DNA from: Virgibacillus profundi
GTDB taxonomy: Bacteria > Bacillota > Bacilli > Bacillales > Amphibacillaceae
Length of the DNA: 64,000 bases
NCBI RefSeq assembly: GCF_002287375.1
Contig: NZ_NPOA01000007.1
Span: 62,001 to 126,000 of the forward strand
Reading direction: 5' to 3'
The position numbers and the translations under genes were made by a program. Positions 63,592-64,000 of the stretch are shown piece after piece (position 1 is the stretch's first letter; each line of letters starts with the position of its first letter). The notes below the pieces were generated by a model, which was not told the DNA's origin, searched no databases, and saw only the letters and a list, made by a program, of their open reading frames with translations.

Positions 63592-64000
63592 CTACCACTC
63601 TTTATTAAATTGGTCTAGGAAAATCTCCATAAACCTGTGTCTTTCTTCTGCCATTTCCTTTGCGGACGCTGTGTTCATTAAATCTTTTAATTTTAATAAC
63701 TTATCATAAAAATGCTGGATTGAGTTCTTTGTGATGTCCGGATGGTAGATCGGTTGACCTTTTGTTCCACCATATGCGAAGGTTCTTGCAATACCGACAG
63801 CACCAATTGCATCAATTCGATCAGCATCCTGAACTATTTTACCTTCAAAAGTATTAGGGACGTCCCCTTTACTGAATGATACAGCCTTGATTGCATCATT
63901 TATTTGGATTATTTCAGTTCTGGATAGGTGGATTGATTCTAAATAGGTATTCATTTCCTTTATTGCTTGTATTGGATTTGAAAAAAGTTTGGAATCTCCA
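63592..64000 (-). CDS. HD-domain phosphohydrolase, C-terminal part (gene runs off the window)
   Basis: The frame is open to the window edge and continues upstream of the internal ATG at 63954. The visible 135 residues ([20 protein letters not shown] ... [24 protein letters not shown]) match the second half of HD-family proteins of the YpgQ/YedJ type, with the family's IVQDADRLDA motif holding a metal-ligand aspartate. The N-terminal H...HD part lies outside. Known relatives hydrolyse nucleoside triphosphates. Confidence 0.8.
   Translation of the reverse strand, partial: GDSKLFSNPIQAIKEMNTYLESIHLSRTEIIQINDAIKAVSFSKGDVPNTFEGKIVQDADRIDAIGAVGIARTFAYGGTKGQPIYHPDITKNSIQHFYDKLLKLKDLMNTASAKEMAEERHRFMEIFLDQFNKEW

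Overview
The window looks like a chromosomal segment of a low-GC Gram-positive endospore former of the family Bacillaceae. Gene content and order resemble Bacillus subtilis (dynA-ypcP, ctaA, ykqA, gltC/gltB, citA/citR, yhfW, narGHJI, yqgT, yqfQ, yozE, thyA-dfrA), and ribosome binding sites are strong AGGAGG-type sites, often in front of TTG or GTG starts. The dispersed repeats are of kinds I associate with Virgibacillus/Oceanobacillus-like halophilic or alkaliphilic relatives; the genus is an inference. There are no tRNA or rRNA genes, no CRISPR array and no prophage.

Layout. 1-6.9 kb: end of a CBS-domain gene, the double dynamin dynA, the 5'-3' exonuclease ypcP, haem A synthase ctaA (minus strand) and ykqA. 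6.9-12.3 kb: nested repeats, D-serine dehydratase, a PH-domain membrane protein, a second repeat family, a cysteine synthase, a CPBP protease gene broken by one stop codon, an AlkD-type DNA repair gene and a 53-residue minus-strand gene. 12.4-25.5 kb: an eight-gene run with overlapping or nearly abutting genes (exported/membrane protein, ABC ATPase, ABC permease, coiled-coil Gly/Ser protein, MoxR ATPase, DUF58, two VWA membrane proteins), then a cyclophilin lipoprotein. 25.8-39.7 kb: a nitrogen/diaminopimelate block, with gltC diverging from gltB-gltD, an AraC regulator, a relic of a second gltBD, then dapL-dapF-glnA-asnO. 39.7-43.1 kb: a decayed LAGLIDADG endonuclease and the divergent citA/citR pair. 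43.1-52 kb: a Rieske oxidoreductase, a hemerythrin-domain protein and the narGHJI nitrate reductase operon behind a perfect Fnr palindrome. 52-54 kb: an autonomous-looking TnpB-type element. 54-64 kb: acylphosphatase, ferredoxin, LysM-peptidase, phosphatase, msrAB, yqfQ, a LexA-boxed yolD-like gene, yozE, tatC with two tatA genes, mobA, dfrA, thyA and a truncated HD-domain gene.

How the genes work together. In the 26-40 kb block GltBD supplies glutamate, DapL uses glutamate to make LL-diaminopimelate, DapF makes the meso form, GlnA makes glutamine, and AsnO is a glutamine-dependent amidase/synthetase. The set could serve cell-wall precursor synthesis, possibly with amidation. The nar operon needs molybdenum cofactor, and mobA lies 10 kb away beside tat. 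The 12-25 kb operon is a MoxR-DUF58-VWA (Bat-like) machine joined to an ABC exporter, with no assigned job.

The most unusual items are a TnpB-like protein without the usual zinc ribbon followed by a long hairpin that looks like an omega-RNA end, the gltBD relic, the 390-bp elements made of two inverted arms, an element reduced to its two ends next to tatA, and an apparent AUC start codon for citR.
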